Positions 57,251 to 64,000 of a stretch of DNA of 64,000 bases are shown piece by piece. The notes below the pieces were generated by a model. The model worked only from the letters and a program-made list of their open reading frames with translations, had not been told where the DNA came from and ran no database searches. Origin of the DNA: Zygaena filipendulae (Eukaryota; Arthropoda; Insecta; Lepidoptera; Zygaenidae); the NCBI GenBank assembly GCA_907165275.2, contig CAJRBF020000010.1:124001-188000 (forward strand), in the 5' to 3' direction. Numbering within the stretch: position 1 is the first letter of the stretch; the number at the start of each line of letters is the position of its first letter. The translations under genes and the position numbers were made by a program.

Positions 57251-59253
57251 AACTTAAGTGAAGTACAGTTGGTTGCATTTTACGATGCCTCAACACGCGG
57301 CTACGCCTGTTGTATTTACTTACATAGCAAAGACAACAATGGTTTAGTAAAGACACGCCTGCTCATTAGTAAATCCAAGGTAGCCCCCCTGTCACCTCCA
57401 CATTCGGTACCGAGACTGGAGCTCATGGCTGCAGTTCTGCTATCTAAGCTTGTACAATTTATAAAACAAAATATAACCGATTTTGATTATCCAGTCATTG
57501 CATTAAGTGATTCCACTGTGGTGTTAGCATGGCTGCAAACACCACCCCATAAACTGAAAACTTTTGTTTCGAGTCGTGTAGCGAAAATAATCGAAGTCGT
57601 CCCTCCGAACTGCTGGTATCACATTAAGAGTGAGAACAACGCAGCTGATGTTTGTTCTCGCGGTGCAACGCCTACACAGCTGATCGATGATTCATTGCAT
57701 TGGCTTCACGGCCCGACTTGGCTCACTGATGACGTTCAACAGTGGCCAATTTCTACGTTTTACGTAAAAAACGAAGCTGATGTGCTTGAACTCAAGACTA
57801 AAACCGATACTTTTTCACTTCAATCGCAAAATTCGTCAACAGGTGACAACATTTTGAAACGATAATGTATACATTTTCAACATTCCGTCGACTAAAGCGC
57901 GTGCTGACATGGTGCTTGCGGTTTGCACGTAACGCTCGCGAAACCAACGAGCGCCGTGTTAGAGGCCCCCTCACAACTAGTGAATTAAATTTCACTCACG
58001 ATCTAATAATTTTCAACGTTCAAGCACAATATTTTCAGACTGAAATAAATCAGCTGAAAAAGGATAGTGAAGCGTTTATTCCGTCACTTCGAAAGCTTTC
58101 GCCCTTTATTGATAGTCACGGTTTCCTCAGGGTGGGGGGTAGACTCTCTCAGTCCGATCTACCATATGCGACAAAGCACCCAGTCCTGATGCCGAAAAAA
58201 TGTCACGTGACGCTCTTACTTATTCAGCACTTTCACACTATGTATCTACATGTAGGACCTCGTACGTTGCAAGGAATCTTATCTAAAAAATACTGGATCC
58301 TATCTGCTCGTAACATAATTCGATCAGTATTATCAAAGTGTGTAAAATGTTTTAAATGCAAACCAACTTCCGTTCAGCCTGTCATGGGAACGCTTCCCGA
58401 AGTGCGTTTGAAACCTGAAAAGGTATGCAATCACGTAGGTTGCGCCATATATCGGTGGCCCGTTTCTTATCAAAGAACATTCTGGGCGAAACGCTAAAAC
58501 TCTAAAAGCATATTTGTGTCTGTTTGTGTGTTTCACAACAAAGGCAGTCCATTTGGAAGTGCTGAGTGACTTATCAGCAGATTGTTTTCTCGCTTGTTTA
58601 GATCGGTTTGTTTCACGTCGTGGTCTCTGTTCGTGCCTAATTTTATGGCTGCTAAGCTTCAAGTTGACTGGAAACATATCGCGCCTAGTGCTCCGAACAT
58701 GGGAGGGCTCTGGGAAGCTGGCATAAAATCAGCAAAGCACCACTTGTATCATGCAGTTGGTGATGAGCGGCTTACCTTTGAAGAACTCACCACTTTGTTT
58801 TGCAAGGTTGAGGCGGTTTTGAATTCACGCCCCCTCTGCGCCTTATCAGACAACCCGAATGAATTCGAAGTCTTAACTGCTGGCCACTTTCTAATTGGTC
58901 AAAGTCTTGTTGCTGTACCTGAGTACACTCTTGACACAACTCCTCTAAATAGATTGTCTAGATGGCAACTTGTGCAGAAAGCCTCACAGTCATTCTGGAA
59001 GAGATGGTCAAACGATTACCTACTTACTCTCCAACAGAGAGCTAAGTGGCAGTCGTCACCACCCAATATAAAAATAGACGACTTGGTTCTCATCAAGTCA
59101 GAGTCAAGTCGTCCGCTGCACTGGCCCCTCGGTAGGGTGGAGCAAGTTCATCCTGGCCCGGATAATATTATTCGCGTTGTTACAGTGAGAACCCAAAACG
59201 GCCTCCTTAAGAGACCTGTAAACAAGTTGTGTCCTTTACCGTTCACAAATTAA
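57251..59253 (+). pseudogene. pol: BEL/Pao pol, RNase H and integrase part, damaged
   Basis: RNase H (VAFYDASTRGYACCIY, PRLELMAAVLL, LSDSTVVLAWL), then the integrase zinc region (HFHTMYLHVGPRTLQG, CVKCFKC), integrase core and C-terminus (GGLWEAGIKSAKHH, EAVLNSRPLCALSDN, LGRVEQVHPGPDN). Frameshifts lie near 57861, 58445 and 58635. The first catalytic Asp of the integrase is replaced at the 58445 shift, and the DNG segment with the second Asp is deleted near 58635, leaving only the Glu. The element can no longer integrate by itself. Confidence 0.9.
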
Positions 59254-59489
59254 CTCGTTAGCCAGCGAACAAAATAATTGTTGGCATTGTATAGATTTAA
59301 GTTTAGTTTATTTTGAAAGTTGTTATAATTCGTTAAACCTCCTTCCTTATATCCTTACAGTTTCCTTGATCCGTTAGGCTAATTCTTACATTTTAATTTG
59401 TACATTTAAACCTAGGATCACAATGTTAGGTGCTTAGGTCCTTTATTATTTTATTATTTCTTTTCATGAAATCATCATGCTGATTTCGG
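59254..59489 (+). other. BEL 3' UTR with polypurine tract
   Basis: AT-rich leader to the 3' LTR. It ends CTGATTTCGG before the LTR start at 59490; the G-rich run belongs to the LTR/PPT boundary. Confidence 0.6.
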
Positions 59490-60007
59490 TGGGGGGTATG
59501 TGCGATCTTGCCGTTGTATACGTGGGTAGAAATAAAATTCACTCATTTTTTATGCAACTACCTCCTAGTTTCTGATATGTGTGACCTGTCCGCCAAGGCG
59601 AAGGGCACACGTCAGTTGCGGACCTACTATCTTATGAGGAAGACGTCGTTGGTATTGCATCGTATGTAAAGTTGCCAAATCTGCCTCAAATAGCTGTGAT
59701 ATTTCTTGCCGTGCGTGTATATCCCCAGCTGGGTTAGTGTCTAGTGACCAACCGCCATTTAGACTTGATTCTGGACTTTCACCATCATCGTTGCCCTGGA
59801 TCTGTGCCGTGCACGGTGCCACTGGTCTTCACCTTCGGAGCTGGTTGTGGGAGCGTTTAAGGTGAGTGAATTCCTCTATCCATTTATCAAGCGGCGGATC
59901 GCATTTATCCTTCATTACTCTTGATTTTAGACTTAGGCTCAGGAGCTATCGAAAAACATTACTAGTGTATGTAACTGTCCTGAATCAGCCTTCTTCTATC
60001 CCAAACA
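59490..60007 (+). repeat. BEL 3' LTR
   Basis: From TGGGGGGTATGTGCGATC to CCCAAACA, about 518 bp, then the satellite resumes. Its first 177 bases match 20933-21107. The exact end and the target duplication are not certain because the satellite copies vary. Confidence 0.75.
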
Positions 60008-63000
60008 GTAACTGAGTTATAAATTTCGTTTTTTAAGCTATTTGGTTGTTTTCTATAAGTGTTTCGTTGCTGGTCCGGCGTTATTTAACGCCCTCTTCGT
60101 TTTTGACACCCTTCCTGGCCATTTCGGCGCAGGAATTATCCAAAATTCTGAGAATTTTTGCAAAAAATTTTACTTTTCTTCAAATTTAACGCTTTCGGGA
60201 GGTTTGCCCGCAAAGTTTTTCTTATAAAATACCTAGAATAACATCCCCCGCGTCGATCGACACCCTCCGCGCCCGATTCCGACCGCGGAGAAGCGAAAAA
60301 ACGCCAAATTTTTATTACGTCATCGCCGATACCTACCCCCTCCGTGCACCCGAGGTTACCTAAGTAAACGTGTGTTTGACGCGACATACGATATTAATAT
60401 CAATATAATAACAAACTACGTCGCTGTTTTGGCGTTTTCGAACTGGTTTTCGCTGTGTTTTGTCTGTTCGCAACCCCTAAAGTTATTTCCGCATATTTAT
60501 TTTTTAAAATTTTGGTAATTTTTGGTATTTCATCGACTTTGAAAATTCGCATAGTAACTAAGTTATAAATTTCGTTTTTTAAGCTATTCGGTTGTTTTCT
60601 ATAAGTGTTTCGTTGCTGGTCCGGCGTTTTTTAACGCCCTCTTCGTTTTTGACACCCTTCCTGGCCGTTTCGGCGCAGGAATTATCCAAAATTCTGAGAA
60701 TTTTTGCAAAAAATTTTACTTTTCTTCAAATTTAACGCTTTCGGGAGGTTTGTCCGCAAAGTTTTTCTTATAAAATACCTAGAATAACATCCCCCGCGTC
60801 GATCGACACCCTCCGCGCCCGATTCCGACCGCGGAGAAGCGAAAAAACGCCAAATTTTTATTACGTCATCGCCGATACCTACCCCCTCCGCGCACCCGAG
60901 GTTACCTAAGTAAACGTGTGTTTGACGCGACATACGATATTAATATCAATATAATAACAAACTACGTCGCTGTTTTGGCGTTTTCGAACTGGTTTTCGCT
61001 GTGTTTTGTCTGTCCGCAACCCCTAAAGTTATTTCCGCATATTTATTTTTTAAAATTTTGGTAATTTTTGGTATTTCATCGACTTTGAAAATTCGCATAG
61101 TAACTGAGTTATAAATTTCGTTTTTTAAGCTATTTGGTTGTTTTCTATAAGTGTTTCGTTGCTGGTCCGGCGTTATTTAACGCCCTCTTCGTTTTTGACA
61201 CCCTTCCTGGCCGTTTCGGCGCAGGAATTATCCAAAATTCTGAGAATTTTTGCAAAAAATTTTACTTTTCTTCAAATTTAACGCTTTCGGGAGGTTTGCC
61301 CGCAAAGTTTTTCTTATAAAATACCTAGAATAACATCCCCCGCGTCGATCGACACCCTCCGCGCCCGATTCCGACCGCGGAGAAGCGAAAAAACGCCAAA
61401 TTTTTATTACGTCATCGCCGATACCTACCCCCTCCGCGCACCCGAGGTTACCTAAGTAAACGTGTGTTTGACGCGACATACGATATTAATATCCAATATA
61501 ATAACAAAATACGTCGCTGTTTTGGCATTTTCGAACTGGTTTTCGCTGTGTTTTGTCTGTCCGCAACCCCTAAAGTTATTTCCGCATATTTATTTTTTAA
61601 AATTTTGGTAATTTTTGGTATTTCATCGACTTTGAAAATTCGCATAGTAACTGAGTTATAAATTTCGTTTTTTAAGCTATTTGGTTGTTTTCTATAAGTG
61701 TTTCGTTGCTGGTCCGGCGTTATTTAACGCCCTCTTCGTTTTTGACACCCTTCCTGGCCGTTTCGGCGCAGAAATTATCCAAAATTCTGAGAATTTTTGC
61801 AAAAAATTTTACTTTTCTTCAAATTTAACGCTTTCGGGAGGTTTGCCCGCAAAGTTTTTCTTATAAAATACCTAGAATAACATCCCCCGCGTCGATCGAC
61901 ACCCTCCGCGCCCGATTCCGACCGCGGAGAAGCGAAAAAACGCCAAATTTTTATTACGTCATCGCCGATACCTACCCCCTCCGCGCACCCGAGGTTACCT
62001 AAGTAAATGTGTGTTTGACGCGACATACGATATTAATATCCAATATAATAACAAACTACGTCGCTGTTTTGAAGTTTTCGAACTGGTTTTCGCTGTGTTT
62101 TGTCTGTCCGCAACCCCTAAAGTTATTTCCGCATATTAATTTTTTAAAATTTTGGTAATTTTTGGTATTTCATCGACTTTGAAAATTCGCATAGTAACTG
62201 AGTTATAAATTTCGTTTTTTAAGCTATTCGGTTGTTTTCTATAAGTGTTTCGTTGCTGGTCCGGCGTTATTTAACGCCCTCTTCGTTTTTGACACCCTTC
62301 CTGGCCGTTTCGGCGCAGGAATTATCCAAAATTCTGAGAATTTTTGCAAAAAATTTTACTTTTCTTCAAATTTAACGCTTTCGGGAGGTTTGTCCGCAAA
62401 GTTTTTCTTATAAAATACCTAGAATAACATCCCCCGCGTCGATCGACACCCTCCGCGCCCGATTCCGACCGCGGAGAAGCGAAAAAACGCCAAATTTTTA
62501 TTACGTCATCGCCGATACCTACCCCCTCCGCGCACCCGAGGTTACCTAAGTAAACGTGTGTTTGACGCGACATACGATATTAATATCCAATATAATAACA
62601 AAATACGTCGCTGTTTTGGCGTTTTCGAACTGGTTTTCGCTGTGTTTTGTCTGTCCGCAACCCCTTAAGTTATTTCCGCAAATTTATTTTTTAAAATTTT
62701 GGTAATTTTTGGTATTTCATCGACTTTGAAAATTCGCATAGTAACTGAGTTATAAATTTCGTTTTTTAAGCTATTTGGTTGTTTTCTATAAGTGTTTCGT
62801 TGCTGGTCCGGCGTTATTTAACGCCCTCTTCGTTTTTGACACCCTTCCTGGCCGTTTCGGCGCAGGAATTATCCAAAATTCTGAGAATTTTTGCAAAAAA
62901 TTTTACTTTTCTTCAAATTTAACGCTTTCGGGAGGTTTGCCGGCAAAGTTTTTCTTATAAAAGACCTAGAATAACATCCCCCGCGTCGATCGACACCCTC

Positions 63001-64000
63001 CGCGCCCGATTCCGACCGCGGAGAAGCGAAAAAACGCCAAATTTTTATTACGTCATCGCCGATACCTACCCCCTCCGCGCACCCGAGGTTACCTAAGTAA
63101 ACGTGTGTTTGACGCGACATACGATATTAATATCCAATATAATAACAAAATACGTCGCTGTTTTGGCGTTTTCGAACTGGTTTTCGCTGTGTTTTGTCTG
63201 TCCGCAACCCCTAAAGTTGTTTCCGCAAATTTATTTTTTAAAGTTTTGGTAATTTTTGGTATTTCATCGACTTTGAAAATTCGCATAGTAACTGAGTTAT
63301 AAATTTCGTTTTTTAAGCTATTCGGTTGTTTTTTATAAGTGTTTCGTTGCTGGTCCGGCGTTATTTAACGCCCTCTTCGTTTTTGACACCCTTCCTGGCC
63401 GTTTCGGCGCAGGAATTATCCAAAATTCTGAGAATTTTTGCAAAAAATTTTACTTTTCTTCAAATTTAACGCTTTCGGGAGGTTTGTCCGCAAAGTTTTT
63501 CTTATAAAATACCTAGAATAACATCCCCCGCGTCGATCGACACCCTCCGCGCCCGATTCCGACCGCGGAGAAGCGAAAAAACGCCAAATTTTTATTACGT
63601 CATCGCCGATACCTACCCCCTCCGCGCACCCGAGGTTACCTAAGTAAACGTGTGTTTGACGCGACATACGATATTAATATCCAATATAATAACAAAATAC
63701 GTCGCTGTTTTGGCGTTTTCGAACTGGTTTTCGCTGTGTTTTGTCTGTCCGCAACCCCTTAAGTTATTTCCGCAAATTTATTTTTTAAAATTTTGGTAAT
63801 TTTTGGTATTTCATCGACTTTGAAAATTCGCATAGTAACTGAGTTATAAATTTCGTTTTTTAAGCTATTTGGTTGTTTTCTATAAGTGTTTCGTTGCTGG
63901 TCCGGCGTTATTTAACGCCCTCTTCGTTTTTGACACCCTTCCTGGCCGTTTCGGCGCAGGAATTATCCAAAATTCTGAGAATTTTTGCAAAAAATTTTAC
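60008..64000 (+). repeat. 547-bp satellite array, seven full units plus a partial one
   Basis: Units start at 60008, 60554, 61100, 61647, 62194, 62741, 63288 and 63835, each 546 or 547 bases and highly similar. The one-base difference is CAATATA versus CCAATATA. Each full unit keeps an 83-codon minus frame (MSRQTHVYLGNLGCAEGVG), probably a passenger of homogenisation. Units 5-7 show an alternating dimer pattern. The array runs off the right edge. Confidence 0.97.

Noticed and set aside
59565..59822. 85-codon minus frame in the BEL LTR
   Set aside because: It lies within the LTR, has no domain and is not shared with the left LTR piece beyond the truncated region.
60042..63667. 83- and 61-codon frames in each satellite unit as real genes
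   Set aside because: Identical units keep any frame open after homogenisation. There is no start context or domain, and two frames overlap on opposite strands.
20282..64000. CRISPR-like array
   Set aside because: The repeats are long contiguous satellite units without short repeats and unique spacers, in a eukaryotic context.
1..64000. tRNA or rRNA genes
   Set aside because: No cloverleaf with A and B boxes or rRNA signature was recognised by eye; a covariance search would be needed to exclude them.

Overview
This window looks like transposon-rich, AT-rich insect DNA, most probably from a moth or butterfly. That is an inference from the repeat style (recurrent GGTACCTAC-type strings, RTE/SINE tails ending in GCGGGGCACAGCTAGT) and the element families present (mag/K02A2.6-type Ty3, BEL/Pao, RNase H-bearing LINE, DIRS). 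I see no intact housekeeping gene. The only long intact reading frames belong to transposable elements.

Region 1-18.3 kb is gene-like and carries virus-type cargo. It holds a family-B DNA polymerase gene of Polinton/Maverick/adintovirus type on the minus strand, split by a young Ty3/gypsy element (4203-8815, identical 152-bp LTRs, 5-bp target duplication). Next comes a minus-strand gene of at least three phase-matched exons (9952-10950). Then comes a single-BIR plus RING inhibitor-of-apoptosis gene, cut inside its BIR domain by a full-length EN-RT-RNase H LINE (11895-17913, 11-bp target duplication). In both broken genes the host frame is continuous apart from the insertion, so each was intact when hit.

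Region 18.3-64 kb is a set of nested insertions inside a 547-bp satellite array. The array (20282-20932 and 60008-64000) is split by a BEL/Pao element, of which a piece of one LTR (20933-21107), a broken pol (53563-59253) and the other LTR (59490-60007) remain. Between the LTR piece and pol lies a THAP-domain pseudogene. One of its exons took two insertions 25 bp apart of the same large LTR element family lacking gag-pol (21837-33782 and 33812-51475). The first copy was then invaded by a 43-bp-TIR element carrying a minisatellite and a dead DIRS-type pol (27920-33050, with a foldback to 33411). The second was invaded by another LTR element with no pol (38283-49704), which carries a 100-bp satellite with higher-order structure. 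A 1.4-kb element with 50-bp TIRs abuts BEL pol, and a 5'-truncated Jockey/CR1-like LINE sits inside BEL pol.

The genes do not form one pathway. The connecting theme is serial nesting, and target duplications, shared LTR variants and restored frames give the order of events. The least explained parts are the polymerase/IAP neighbourhood, the two gag-pol-less LTR families with a shared priming-site-like sequence, and the two tandem arrays with higher-order structure.
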